This document shows positions 17,332 through 26,465 of a DNA stretch of 64,000 nt, in pieces. Origin of the DNA: Streptomyces colonosanans. GTDB taxonomy: Bacteria; Actinomycetota; Actinomycetes; Streptomycetales; Streptomycetaceae. Under the pieces are notes generated by a model. It saw nothing but the letters and a program-made list of their open reading frames with translations, ran no database searches and was not told where the DNA came from. The DNA lies in NCBI RefSeq assembly GCF_001866645.1, contig NZ_MLYP01000043.1, forward strand, positions 99,194-163,193. The letters are read 5' to 3'. Within the stretch, counting starts at the first letter, position 1. Every line of letters starts with the position of its first letter. The translations under genes were made by a program, and so were the position numbers.

Positions 17332-17688
17332 CGTGGTGCTCCTCCGAGGGGGCACGGCCCGCGGCACCCCCAATGTGCCGCTGCGTCGGTCGTACCCCTG
17401 CCCTTTCGAGGTAAAGGGAACTCGGCCGTACCCGCTCGCTGACGGTACGTCAGGAAGGGGGTGAACGAGTGCCGATGACCTGGGCCGAGGGGGGTGCGGG
17501 GCGGCGTTCCGGCAGGTCAACGACGTACGGGCGGTGAGCTGCGGCCGGAAGCCCGATGGGGGCGGGGGGTGGCGGTGAAAGGGTGAATCGGGGGTTGGTG
17601 CGCAGGGGCGCCCGGTCCCGTCCGGCCTCGAGCATGGTCGAGGCGTCGGGCTGTTCCGCATGGACACCGCCACCGGGAGAAGACCGCG
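17332..17688. other. Gene-free stretch
   Basis: About 360 bp with no supported gene. CCCTTT/AAAGGG arms (17401-17406 and 17413-17418) form a small hairpin. The long open frames here lack coding character. Confidence 0.5.
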
Positions 17689-17832
17689 TCAGTCCGCGAG
17701 GGCCTCCGTCACCGCCCGGTGGCCCACCGCGGCCAGTACCGGATTCGTCTCCCGGTAGTAGTGCTCGGCCGTCAGGCCGAAGCACAGGGCCCAGCCCCGT
17801 CCCCGCGCCCAGGCGGTGTCGCGGCGGCAGTC
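17689..17832 (-). pseudogene. C-terminal fragment resembling an aminoglycoside-phosphotransferase-family protein
   Basis: A minus-strand frame with strong codon bias gives 47 residues ending at TGA 17689: WARGRGWALCFGLTAEHYYR then NPVLAAVGHRAVTEALAD. This matches the C-terminal helices of Streptomyces phosphotransferase (APH/choline-kinase-like) proteins, where a TxxxYRxTNPVLA pattern precedes the final helix. The frame has no start or kinase motifs upstream; the region beyond 17832 degrades into unrelated sequence and the next promoter. I read it as a truncated relic. Confidence 0.5.
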
Positions 17833-17900
17833 GGGCGTCCGTGTCGCTCGTGCGGGCGACGGCCCCGTGTGCCCCCACCGGGCGTCCCGGCCGTCGCGCC

Positions 17901-17906
17901 TAGGGT
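17901..17906 (+). promoter_or_regulatory. -10 TAGGGT for the leaderless dioxygenase-like gene
   Basis: TAGGGT is 7 nt upstream of ATG 17914, the same geometry as at 15259. Confidence 0.6.
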
Positions 17907-17913
17907 CCCCGCC

Positions 17914-18795
17914 ATGACCGATAGCGACATCACCCGGCGGCGTGCGCTCGCGCTGGGCGGCGCCGCGGCCGGTGCCGTCCTGGGACTCGGAATCGCCTCC
18001 TGCACCTCCTCGGACCGCGGCTCCCGCGCGTCGGGGCAGAACGACACGTCGAACGCCGTCCCGGACGCCGAACTGTGCATGCTCAACCCGAGTACCACCG
18101 AGGGGCCGTACTACCTGGAGGGCGCGCTCTTCCGCAGGGACATCACCGAGGGCAAGAAGGGCGTTGCGCTCACGGTACGGCTGACCGTGCGCAACCAGCG
18201 CCGTGCCTGCGCACCCCTGAAGGGCGCATTCGTCGAGATCTGGCAGCCCGACGCCTGGGGCTACTTCTCCGGCTACACGGCCCTGCCCCCGGGCGGCACG
18301 GTGCCCCCCGCCGACGCGGACACCAGTGGTGCGAGCCCCGGGACATATCTGCGCGGCTTCCAGAGGACCGGCGCCGACGGCGTCGCCGAGTTCAGGACGA
18401 TCTTCCCCGGCTGGTACCGGTCACGCGCCCCCCACATCTACGTCAAGGTGCACACCGGCGGCAGGAAGGCCGGTCATACCTACGAGGCCGGCAGGGTCAA
18501 CTGGACCGGGCAGCTCTTCTTCGATGACCGGTACACCGACGCGGTGTACGCGAAGGCCCCGTACACCGAACACATCGGGACGGGCGCGCGGCTCGCGCAG
18601 GACAGGGTGTATCACGGTGGCGGCGAGAGGGACGGCCTGATGCACGTCACCGGGAACGCCGACCGGGGGTTCGTCGCGACGCTGACCGTCGGGATCGACC
18701 GCACGAGGGAGAACGCGGGGGCGGAAGTGGACGGCGAGAGCCCTGCGCGGCCGAGTTCCGCGCCGCCGAGCGCCCCGTCACCGGGTCACCGCTAG
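17914..18795 (+). CDS. Tat-exported intradiol ring-cleavage dioxygenase-like lipoprotein
   Basis: The 293-residue protein begins with a twin-arginine signal (TRRRALALGGAAAGAVLGLG) ending in a lipobox-like GIASC, so it should be exported folded and lipid-anchored. The catalytic fold is recognisable: EGPYYLEGALFRRDITEGK, FVEIWQPDAWGYFSGY, YLRGFQRTGADGVAEFRTI and FPGWYRSRAPHIYVKVH. Family enzymes use two Tyr and an H-x-H pair to bind Fe(III). Here the usual HIH reads HIY, so one His ligand appears replaced by Tyr. Catalytic competence is therefore uncertain. The Ser/Pro-rich tail is unstructured. The transcript appears leaderless. Confidence 0.85.
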   Translation: MTDSDITRRRALALGGAAAGAVLGLGIASCTSSDRGSRASGQNDTSNAVPDAELCMLNPSTTEGPYYLEGALFRRDITEGKKGVALTVRLTVRNQRRACAPLKGAFVEIWQPDAWGYFSGYTALPPGGTVPPADADTSGASPGTYLRGFQRTGADGVAEFRTIFPGWYRSRAPHIYVKVHTGGRKAGHTYEAGRVNWTGQLFFDDRYTDAVYAKAPYTEHIGTGARLAQDRVYHGGGERDGLMHVTGNADRGFVATLTVGIDRTRENAGAEVDGESPARPSSAPPSAPSPGHR

Positions 18796-18840
18796 GCGAG
18801 TTCCGCGCCGCCCCGCGGCGCCTCGACCGCTGCCGGACGT

Positions 18841-20310
18841 CTACTGCCGCGACAGCGAGCGGGTGATGCCCGCCGCGATCGTCGTCGCCAGGACCCAGCC
18901 GGTGGCGATCAGCAGGTACGACAGCCACTGGAATCCGCCGCGTGGCGCGAATGCCCCCTCCTGCCCGAAGTCGATGATCGGCAGGAGCAGGTCGAGAGTG
19001 TAGAAGAGCGGGTTGAAACCGGGCGCCTCGGAGGGCTTCAGCGCGGGCGGGTGCTGCAGGGCGAAGGCGAGCGTGCCGGTACACAACAGCAACAACAGCC
19101 AGAGCGCGGCACGCATCGGGCGGAAGCCGTAGCCGACCGCCGCGTCCTGCACATGGCCCCACAGCCGGGCGTAGGCCGGCAGCGTGCGGCGGTGTCGGCG
19201 GAGCTTGGCCAGTTGGACGGTGCGTGCCGCGCCCTCGTCGCCCGCCGTGCGGTACGCCGCGGTCAACTGCTCGTACGGGTAAGGCTGATAGCCGTCGGCC
19301 TCGCGTTCCAGCAGCGGGAGGCGCTGCTCGGCGGGGAGGTGCGGGGCCAGTACGCGGTAGCTCAGCCCGTCGATCCGGACCTGCCGGGGCCAGAACTCCG
19401 GCGGGACGTGCAGCAGGTCCAGTTGGGTGCGGCGCAGGTTCACGGCGCCCTCGACGGGTGCGGCCTCGCGCAGCCACAGTTCGCCGATGACGCAACTGCT
19501 GGCGCGCAGGGCTTGTCCGGTCGGGTGGGACAGGTGGGCGTAGGTGAAAACGAGTTGGCCCGGAATCCGGGAGCCGCTCAGGTTGACCCGGCCCTGGGCC
19601 CGTAGCCCTTTGGCGAGCAGGTCTGTGCCAAGCGTCAGAGTCTCGGCCTCAAGGGCCGTGTCGCCAGGGGTGTGCAGCCGCGCGTCGTTGAGGTTGACCT
19701 GCCCGCCGACGGTGGCCCCCTTCAGCCGGACCTGACCGTGGGCGATCAGCCCGACGGCCCATACGTCCGTGCCCACCTCGGCGTGGTTGAGCTGGAGGAC
19801 GGGCTCCTCGGCGGCCTCGTCGGGGCTGCCGAGCCGCGCTTTGTTGACGAAGACCGCGCCGGAGAGCTTCGCGCCCGCGAGCCGTACCGGACCCGAGATA
19901 CGGCAGCACGTGAGCCGCAGTGTCCCCTCGACGCGGAGCGTTCCCGCGGTGAGTCCCGGGAGGACCGAGTCGGTCAGGACGAGCGCGGGGATCCGCGCCC
20001 CGTACAGGTTCGGGGCCTTCTCGAAGTGGCAGGCCCGAAGGCGGACGGGGTGTTCGATCGTCCCGTACATCAGATGGAGCGTCCCGGTGATGCGCGCGCC
20101 CCACATCTTCAGTCCGGCGATCTCGCCGCCTTGGGCGGGCCCGTCGAGCAGCAGTGCCCGCAGCACCTTGGCCCGGACGGTCCGCTCGGGGCCCCAGGAC
20201 GCGCCCGCCGCGGGGTCCTCGTCGCGACCTTCGCGGAAGTCGACTGCTGCACCGAGCGGGAAGGCCTCCCAGACGCGGCGTTCGGCGGGGGTCAGGTCAG
20301 TGATCTCCAC
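18841..20310 (-). CDS. Membrane protein with pentapeptide-like beta-helix domain
   Basis: A 489-residue protein. Residues ~60-330 show a repeating pattern typical of right-handed beta-helices (GTLHLMYGTIEHPVRLRACH, GTLRLTCCRISGPVRLAGAK, GQVNLNDARLHTPGDTALEA, GRVNLSGSRIPGQLVFTYAH). After a linker with YEQLTAAYRTAGDEGAARTV come about three hydrophobic helices near the C-terminus (AALWLLLLLCTGTLAFAL; WLSYLLIATGWVLATTIAAG). Similar Streptomyces proteins are loosely named membrane oxidoreductases without support. GTG 20310 starts 3 nt after the stop of the SanA/YdcF-like gene, so the two are an operon. The function is unknown. Confidence 0.8.
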   Translation of the reverse strand: MEITDLTPAERRVWEAFPLGAAVDFREGRDEDPAAGASWGPERTVRAKVLRALLLDGPAQGGEIAGLKMWGARITGTLHLMYGTIEHPVRLRACHFEKAPNLYGARIPALVLTDSVLPGLTAGTLRVEGTLRLTCCRISGPVRLAGAKLSGAVFVNKARLGSPDEAAEEPVLQLNHAEVGTDVWAVGLIAHGQVRLKGATVGGQVNLNDARLHTPGDTALEAETLTLGTDLLAKGLRAQGRVNLSGSRIPGQLVFTYAHLSHPTGQALRASSCVIGELWLREAAPVEGAVNLRRTQLDLLHVPPEFWPRQVRIDGLSYRVLAPHLPAEQRLPLLEREADGYQPYPYEQLTAAYRTAGDEGAARTVQLAKLRRHRRTLPAYARLWGHVQDAAVGYGFRPMRAALWLLLLLCTGTLAFALQHPPALKPSEAPGFNPLFYTLDLLLPIIDFGQEGAFAPRGGFQWLSYLLIATGWVLATTIAAGITRSLSRQ

Positions 20311-20312
20311 GG

Positions 20313-21008
20313 TCAGCCCCGCCCCGCCGTCAGCGCCTTCGCGACGCCCTGCTCCTTCGGGCCGAGGAACGTCGGATCCGGCTGGAACAGTGCCTCCAGG
20401 GCCGCCTTGCCCGCCGCGAAGACCTCCCGCGCGCCGCCGTAGTACCAGGTCGCGTCGTGCTTGGCGTCGACACCCACGCCGTACGAGGTCACGCCCGCCG
20501 CCTGGCACAGGGCGACCGCACGCCGGACATGGAAGCCCTGAGTGATCAGCACCGCCCGGTCGACGCCGAAGATCTTCTTCGCGCGGACGCAGGAGTCCCA
20601 GGTGTCGAAACCCGCGTAGTCGCTGACGATCCGCCCGTCGGGCACGCCGTGCCTGGTCAGGTAGGCGCGCATCGCGTCCGGCTCGTCGTAGTCCTTGCGG
20701 CTGTTGTCGCCGGTGACGAGGACGACCTCGATACGGCCCGCCCGGTACAGCCGCGCCGCCGCGTCCAGCCGGTGGGCGAGGTACGGGGACGGCTCGCCGT
20801 TCCACAGGCCGGCGCCGAAGACGACGGCGACCTCGGTGCGGGGCGCGTCCGCGGTCGTGCGGAGCCGGTCGCCCGTCGCCAGGAACAGCCACGTCGCCGG
20901 CAGCAGCGCCAGCACGCACAGGAGCATCAGCAGTTGTACGGCCTTGCGCTGCCCGGCACGTGTGCGCGGCAGGCGCGGTCTGCGGATCGTCAGGCGCAGC
21001 AGGCCCAT
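20313..21008 (-). CDS. SanA/YdcF (DUF218) family membrane-anchored protein
   Basis: The 231-residue protein has one N-terminal helix (LLMLLCVLALLPATWLFLAT) and a DUF218 domain: VAVVFGAGLWNGEPSPYLAH, RIEVVLVTGDNSRKDYDEPD, VSDYAGFDTWDSCVRAKKIF and AVLITQGFHVRRAVALCQAA. E. coli SanA contributes to envelope barrier function and YdcF binds nucleotides; the role in Streptomyces is not known. It is divergent from dgt and coupled to the beta-helix gene downstream. Confidence 0.85.
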   Translation of the reverse strand: MGLLRLTIRRPRLPRTRAGQRKAVQLLMLLCVLALLPATWLFLATGDRLRTTADAPRTEVAVVFGAGLWNGEPSPYLAHRLDAAARLYRAGRIEVVLVTGDNSRKDYDEPDAMRAYLTRHGVPDGRIVSDYAGFDTWDSCVRAKKIFGVDRAVLITQGFHVRRAVALCQAAGVTSYGVGVDAKHDATWYYGGAREVFAAGKAALEALFQPDPTFLGPKEQGVAKALTAGRG

Positions 21009-21146
21009 CGAACACATCCCCCAAGGATCGGTGGCTACGCCAGTGAGGACGTGTCGGACCGTGATCCGGTTCACGCGGCGCACGAGGGGCGTGCGGGACG
21101 CTCGCCGGATACGGTCGCCCACATCCCGATCCTCCCCGGCTGCGAT

Positions 21147-21152
21147 TACTGT
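21147..21152 (+). promoter_or_regulatory. -10 TACTGT for leaderless dgt
   Basis: TACTGT is 6 nt before ATG 21159 and no Shine-Dalgarno is present. Confidence 0.5.
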
Positions 21153-21158
21153 CGGGTC

Positions 21159-22514
21159 ATGGACGGGACTGCACCGAAGGCCCACGAGACCCCCGCACGG
21201 TACGAGAGCGGCTGGGCGGGCGGCCCGGCGTACGACGCGGCGGACGTCGAGCGCTGGGCGCCGGAGCCCGACAAGCGCCCGGGCCGCACCGCCTTCGAGC
21301 GGGACCGCGCGCGGGTGCTGCACTCGGCCGCGCTCCGCCGCCTGGCGGGCAAGACCCAGGTCGTCACCCCGGGCACCCGCAGCCAGGCCCAGGCCTGGGA
21401 CGCCACCCCCCGCACCCGGCTCACCCATTCGCTGGAGTGCGCCCAGGTCGGCCGCGAGCTGGGCGCCGCCCTCGGCTGCGACCCCGACCTCGTCGAGGCC
21501 GCCTGTCTCTCCCACGACCTCGGCCACCCGCCCTTCGGGCACAACGGCGAACAGGCGCTGAACGAGTTCGCGGAGGACTGCGGCGGCTTCGAGGGCAACG
21601 CCCAGTCCCTGCGCCTGCTCGCCCGCATCGAGCCGAAACGGTTCGTCCGCAGCGCGGCGACGGGGAAGCTCGTCAGCGTGGGCCTGAACCTGACGCGCGC
21701 CGTCCTGGACGCCGCCACCAAGTACCCCTGGCCGCGTGGCGCCCACCCCAGCGACCCCAAGTCCCCGAAGTTCGGCGTCTACGAGGACGACCGGCCGGTC
21801 TTCGACTGGGCCCGCATGGGCGCTCCCGGCCGGCGCACCTGCTTCGAGGCCCAGGTCATGGACTGGGCCGACGACGTGGCGTACTCGGTGCACGACGTGG
21901 AGGACGGCCTGCACGCGGGCCACATCGACCCGGGCTGGCTGCACGCCGAGCCCGAGCGGCAGGCGGTCTTCGCCGTCGCCGTCGGGCGGTACGTGCCGGC
22001 GGACACCGACCCCGACGAACTCGCCGAGGCCCTCGACCGGCTGCTCGCCCAGGAGTGGTGGCCGCACGGGTACGACGGCTCGGCGGTCGCCCAGTCCCGC
22101 CTCAAGGACGCCACCAGCCAGCTCATCGGCCGCTTCTGCCTGGCAGCGGAGGGCGCGACCCGGGCGGCGTACGGCAGCGGCCGCCTCACCCGGTACGCGG
22201 CCGAACTCGTCGTACCGCGCAGCACCCGCATGGAGTGCGCGGTCCTCAAGGCGGTCGCCGACCGGTATGTGATGCAGCGCGCCGAGCAGGAGCGGCTGCG
22301 CGCCGACCAGCGCGTCGTGGTCGCCGAGCTGGCCGAGGCACTCACCGGCCGTGCACCCGACGGCCTCGATCCGCAGTTCCGGGCACTGTTCCAGGAGGCG
22401 GGCGACGACCGCGCCCGCAAACGGGTGATCGTCGACCAGATCGCCTCGCTCACGGACGCCTCGGCACGCTCCCTGCACGCGCGACTGACGGGGGCGCCTG
22501 TGACCTGGACGTGA
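21159..22514 (+). CDS. dgt: dGTP triphosphohydrolase-like protein
   Basis: This 451-residue HD-superfamily enzyme hydrolyses dNTPs, classically dGTP, to the nucleoside and triphosphate. Diagnostic features are FERDRARVLHSAALRRLAGK, RTRLTHSLECAQVGRELG, the metal-binding ACLSHDLGHPPFGHNGE, and a later Asp in VMDWADDVAYSVHDVEDG. It matches the actinobacterial Dgt type 2 subfamily. It lies upstream of the FAD reductase and dnaG on the same strand, the usual Streptomyces order; dnaG has its own promoter. Confidence 0.94.
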   Translation: MDGTAPKAHETPARYESGWAGGPAYDAADVERWAPEPDKRPGRTAFERDRARVLHSAALRRLAGKTQVVTPGTRSQAQAWDATPRTRLTHSLECAQVGRELGAALGCDPDLVEAACLSHDLGHPPFGHNGEQALNEFAEDCGGFEGNAQSLRLLARIEPKRFVRSAATGKLVSVGLNLTRAVLDAATKYPWPRGAHPSDPKSPKFGVYEDDRPVFDWARMGAPGRRTCFEAQVMDWADDVAYSVHDVEDGLHAGHIDPGWLHAEPERQAVFAVAVGRYVPADTDPDELAEALDRLLAQEWWPHGYDGSAVAQSRLKDATSQLIGRFCLAAEGATRAAYGSGRLTRYAAELVVPRSTRMECAVLKAVADRYVMQRAEQERLRADQRVVVAELAEALTGRAPDGLDPQFRALFQEAGDDRARKRVIVDQIASLTDASARSLHARLTGAPVTWT

Positions 22515-22606
22515 CCGAGCGTGGCCTGATCGGGCCACCCCTCTTCCCGCATCACGCTCCGTGCGGGACGCTCGCATGGGGCGACATCCTCACGAGGAGG
22601 CATCAA

Positions 22607-23872
22607 GTGGTCGACGCGGATCAGACGTTCGTCATCGTGGGAGGAGGTCTGGCCGGTGCCAAGGCGGCCGAGACGCTCCGTGCGGAGGGCTTCACCGGCC
22701 GCGTGATCTTGATCTGCGACGAACGCGACCACCCCTATGAGCGGCCTCCCCTCTCCAAGGGCTATCTGCTCGGCAAGGAGGAGCGCGACAGCGTCTTCGT
22801 GCACGAGCCCGCCTGGTACGCGCGCCACGACGTCGAACTGCACCTCGGCCAGACCGTGGTCGCCGTCGACCGCGCCGCGAAGACGGTCCGATACGGCGAC
22901 GACGGGACGCTCGTCCACTACGACAAGCTGCTGTTCGCCACCGGCGCCGAACCCCGGCGCCTGGACATCCCGGGCACGGGCCTCGCAGGCGTCCACCATC
23001 TGCGCCGCCTCGCCCACGCCGAGCGCCTCAAGGGCGTCCTGACCGCGCTCGGCCGGGACAACGGCCACCTGGTGATCGCGGGTGCCGGCTGGATCGGCCT
23101 GGAGGTCGCCGCGGCGGCCCGCATGTACGGCGCGGAGGTCACCGTCGTCGAGCCCGAACCGACCCCGCTGCACGGAGCCCTCGGCCCCGAGCTGGGCAAC
23201 CTCTTCGCCGAACTGCACCGCGAACACGGCGTCCGCTTCCGCTTCGGGGCCCGGCTGACCGAGATCGTCGGCCAGGACGGCATGGTGCTGGCCGCCCGCA
23301 CCGACGACGGCGAGGAGCATCCCGCGCACGCCGTGCTCGCCGCGATCGGTGCGGCGCCACGGGTCGGCCTCGCGGAGGCCGCCGGGCTGGAACTGGCCGA
23401 CCGTGCGCACGGGGGCGGCATCGCGGTGGACGCGCGGCTGCGCACCTCCGACCCCGATATCTACGCGGCCGGCGACGTGGCGTCCTTCCCCCTTGACCTG
23501 TTCGGCACCCGGCTGCGCGTGGAGCACTGGGCGAACGCGCTGAACGGCGGCCCGGCGGCCGCCCGTTCGATGCTCGGGCACGACGTGATCTACGACCGGG
23601 TGCCGTACTTCTTCTCGGACCAGTACGACGTGGGGATGGAGTACTCGGGGTGGGCGCCGCCCGGGTCGTACGACGAGGTGGTGATCCGGGGCGACGTCGG
23701 CAAGCGGCACTTCATCGCGTTCTGGCTGAAGGAGGGGAGGGTGCTGGCCGGGATGAACATGAATGTGTGGGACGTCACAGAGCACATTCAGTCCCTGATC
23801 AGGGCGAGGGCGGTGGTGGACCCGGAGGCGCTCGCGGACCCGGGGGTACCGCTTCAGACGCTGTCCGCCTAG
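22607..23872 (+). CDS. FAD-dependent oxidoreductase, ferredoxin-reductase type
   Basis: A 421-residue flavoprotein with an N-terminal FAD site (FVIVGGGLAGAKAAETL), a family segment ERPPLSKGYLLGKEERDSVF, an NAD(P)H site (LVIAGAGWIGLEVAAAARMY), a second FAD contact (DIYAAGDVASFPLDLFG) and the C-terminal reductase domain (EHWANALNGGPAAARSML). It resembles rubredoxin/ferredoxin reductases that feed cytochromes P450 or dioxygenases; no partner ferredoxin is adjacent. GTG 22607 follows CGAGGAGG by a few bases, a strong Shine-Dalgarno. Confidence 0.92.
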   Translation: MVDADQTFVIVGGGLAGAKAAETLRAEGFTGRVILICDERDHPYERPPLSKGYLLGKEERDSVFVHEPAWYARHDVELHLGQTVVAVDRAAKTVRYGDDGTLVHYDKLLFATGAEPRRLDIPGTGLAGVHHLRRLAHAERLKGVLTALGRDNGHLVIAGAGWIGLEVAAAARMYGAEVTVVEPEPTPLHGALGPELGNLFAELHREHGVRFRFGARLTEIVGQDGMVLAARTDDGEEHPAHAVLAAIGAAPRVGLAEAAGLELADRAHGGGIAVDARLRTSDPDIYAAGDVASFPLDLFGTRLRVEHWANALNGGPAAARSMLGHDVIYDRVPYFFSDQYDVGMEYSGWAPPGSYDEVVIRGDVGKRHFIAFWLKEGRVLAGMNMNVWDVTEHIQSLIRARAVVDPEALADPGVPLQTLSA

Positions 23873-23961
23873 GCGTCCGCGGGGTGCCCGTGGCCTGTCG
23901 CGCGGCTCCCCGCGCCCCTTCCGGGCGCCCCACGAGCCCCATGGCTGCCCGCGCTCCCCCG

Positions 23962-23967
23962 TAGAAT
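23962..23967 (+). promoter_or_regulatory. -10 TAGAAT for leaderless dnaG
   Basis: TAGAAT lies 6 nt upstream of GTG 23974, giving dnaG its own promoter and a leaderless transcript. Confidence 0.6.
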
Positions 23968-23973
23968 CTCCTC

Positions 23974-25875
23974 GTGGCAGGACGGATCAACGACGAGGAC
24001 GTGAAGGCGGTACGGGACGCGGTCCCGATCGACTCCGTCGTGTCCGAGTACCTCCAGCTGCGCAACGCGGGCGGCGGGAACCTGAAGGGGCTGTGCCCCT
24101 TCCACGACGAGAAGTCGCCGTCCTTCCAGGTCAGCCCGAGCAAGGGCCTGTACCACTGCTTCGGCTGCCAAGAGGGCGGCGACACCATCACCTTCGTGAT
24201 GAAGGTCGACCACCTCGCCTTCTCGGAGGCGGTCGAGCGCCTCGCCGCCCGCGCGGGCATCACGCTGCGGTACGAGGAGGGCGGGTACAACCCCACCCAC
24301 CAGCGCGGCGAGCGCATCCGTCTGGTCGAGGCGCACCAGATCGCCGCCCAGTGGTACGCCGAGCAGCTGGGCACCAGCCCCGAGGCCGACACGGGACGCG
24401 CGTTCCTGGCCGAGCGCGGCTTCGACCAGGCCGCCGCCATGCACTTCGGCGTCGGCTACAGCCCCCAGGGCTGGGACCACCTCACCCGCTATCTGCGCGG
24501 CAAGGGCTTCAGCGACAAGGAACTGCTGCTCTCCGGCCTCTCCCAGGAAGGCCGCCGGGGCCCCATCGACCGCTTCCGCGGCCGGCTGATGTGGCCGATC
24601 CGCGACATCGGCGGGGACGTGGTGGGCTTCGGCGCGCGCAAGCTGTACGAGGCGGACAACGGCCCCAAGTACCTGAACACCCCCGAAACGGCGATCTACA
24701 AGAAGTCGCAGGTCCTCTACGGCATCGACCTGGCGAAGAAGGAGATCGCGAAGGCGAGCCGCGCGGTCGTGGTCGAGGGCTACACCGACGTCATGGCCTG
24801 TCACCTCGCGGGTGTCACCACGGCCATCGCGACCTGCGGCACGGCCTTCGGCGGTGAACACATCAAGATCCTGCGGCGGCTGCTGATGGACAACGGCTCG
24901 GCGCGGGTGATCTTCACCTTCGACGGTGACGCGGCCGGTCAGAAGGCGGCGCTGCGTGCCTTCGAGGACGACCAGAAGTTCGCCGCCGAGACGTACATCG
25001 CGATCGCGCCGGACGGCATGGACCCCTGCGAGCTGCGCCTGGCCAAGGGCGACGAGGCCGTCGCCGACCTGGCCGAACCCCGCACGCCGCTCTTCGAGTT
25101 CGCGCTCCGCCAGATCGTCGGCCGCTATGACCTGGAAACCCCCGCGAGCCGTGCCGGCGCGCTCGACGAGGCGGCTCCGGTCGTCGCCCGCATCAAGAAC
25201 AGCGGCGCCCAGCACGAGGTCGCGGTGCAGCTCGCCGGCATGCTCGGCATCCTGGACACGCAGTTCGTGGTCAAGCGGGTGGCGCAGCTGGCCCGTTGGG
25301 CGCGTGAGCGGGGAAGGGGTCCGGCCCCGAGCGGGCCACGCCCGGCGCGGCCGTACGAGGCGGCGCCGCGTCCGACCGTGACGGGCCCTGCGCTCAACCT
25401 CCGCAACCCGGTCTACGCGACCGAGCGCGAGCTGCTCAAACTCGCCCTCCAGCAGCCGGAGTTGGTCTCCCCGGCGTTCGACGCGTACGGCGTCGACGAG
25501 TTCACCGCGACGCCGTACGCGGCCGTCCGTGAGGCGATCCTGGAGGCGGGCGGTACGGAGTACGGCGCACAGGATGCGCAGGAGTACCTGATCCGCGTCC
25601 GCGAGGCGGCCCCCGACGACGCGGTCCGCGCCATGGTCACGGAACTCGCGGTCGAGGCGATCATGCGCCGGACGGTGGACGATGCCTACGCGGGCACCGT
25701 GCTCGTCACGGTCCGCCGCCGTGCGGTCGAGCGCCGCGTCCGCGACATCCAGAGCTCCCTGACCCGCCTGGGCTCCCACGGGGACCCGGCCCATTTGTCC
25801 GCGGTGCAGAACGAACTGTGGGTTCTGCAGCAGTACGACCAGGCGTTGCGGGAACGCGGGGTGGCGGCGCTCTGA
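23974..25875 (+). CDS. dnaG: DNA primase
   Basis: The 633-residue primase synthesises RNA primers at the fork. The N-terminal CHC2 zinc finger is seen as GLCPFHDEKSPSF and YHCFGCQEGGD. The RNA-polymerase core has FRGRLMWPIRDIGGDVVGFG and YLNTPETAIYKKSQVLYG. The TOPRIM Glu and Asp lie in AVVVEGYTDVMACHLAG and IFTFDGDAAGQKAAL. A C-terminal helicase-binding region starts after the Pro-rich linker near residue 450 and contains ATERELLKLALQQPELV. GTG 23974 is the start because the frame opens there and the -10 is just upstream. Confidence 0.97.
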   Translation: MAGRINDEDVKAVRDAVPIDSVVSEYLQLRNAGGGNLKGLCPFHDEKSPSFQVSPSKGLYHCFGCQEGGDTITFVMKVDHLAFSEAVERLAARAGITLRYEEGGYNPTHQRGERIRLVEAHQIAAQWYAEQLGTSPEADTGRAFLAERGFDQAAAMHFGVGYSPQGWDHLTRYLRGKGFSDKELLLSGLSQEGRRGPIDRFRGRLMWPIRDIGGDVVGFGARKLYEADNGPKYLNTPETAIYKKSQVLYGIDLAKKEIAKASRAVVVEGYTDVMACHLAGVTTAIATCGTAFGGEHIKILRRLLMDNGSARVIFTFDGDAAGQKAALRAFEDDQKFAAETYIAIAPDGMDPCELRLAKGDEAVADLAEPRTPLFEFALRQIVGRYDLETPASRAGALDEAAPVVARIKNSGAQHEVAVQLAGMLGILDTQFVVKRVAQLARWARERGRGPAPSGPRPARPYEAAPRPTVTGPALNLRNPVYATERELLKLALQQPELVSPAFDAYGVDEFTATPYAAVREAILEAGGTEYGAQDAQEYLIRVREAAPDDAVRAMVTELAVEAIMRRTVDDAYAGTVLVTVRRRAVERRVRDIQSSLTRLGSHGDPAHLSAVQNELWVLQQYDQALRERGVAAL

Positions 25876-25894
25876 ACCGCGGCCGTGCGGGCGG

Positions 25895-26165
25895 CTACGC
25901 CTCCGAGGGCGCGTCGGGCGGCGTGATTCCGAGGTGACCCGTGATCGCCTGAAGCTGCTCCGTCATCGCCACCTGACCGGATGCCAGAGCACCGAGAAGC
26001 TCGCCGTGCTCGGTCAGGGCCTCGGCGTGCGCCTCCAGCGTCTTGCCGTGCTCCAGCTGTGTGTCCCGCAGCGCCCGGATCAGCTGCAAGTCGGATGAGC
26101 CTCCAGCGCCTCGATGCGCCGCCGTAGCTCCTCTATCCCGCCCGTGCCTTCCGTCCTGCCTTACG
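25895..26165 (-). pseudogene. Frameshifted small coiled-coil protein
   Basis: The minus-strand C-terminal part reads LIRALRDTQLEHGKTLEAHA, ALTEHGELLGALASGQVAMT and EQLQAITGHLG, a Streptomyces coiled-coil small-protein pattern. The expected N-terminal part, GIEELRRRIEALEAHPT, is in another frame and joins near 26095. It has no start codon after an in-frame TAA. One indel plus loss of the start therefore breaks the gene, unless the sequence has errors. It lies between dnaG and hrdA on the opposite strand. Confidence 0.6.
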
Positions 26166-26465
26166 CAGCGGAACTCCAGCGTCCCCCGGCCGTCAATCCG
26201 ATGGTCCGACGAGCTGAGTAACCGCCCGGTCACGGACCGGACTCAAAAAGTGGACGCACGCCCCTCGTGGCGGCGATGTGTCATACGCCACACTGGGTTC
26301 CGGTTCCTGAGTTTCCGGAGCGCGGCCTACCCGTACACGGCGGGTCCGGCACCCCTCGCGGCTCCGCTCAACGACTCCGGGATGCCCGGCGGGCGGACCG
26401 TCGGCCCCATCCCCGACGTATTGCTGCCGCACGCCCTGGTAGCGACATTCCTGGAGGTCGCCCCC

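Noticed and set aside
21779..23785. 668-codon minus-strand frame opposite dgt and the FAD reductase
   Set aside because: It spans two unrelated genes in antisense and shows no protein-like motif.
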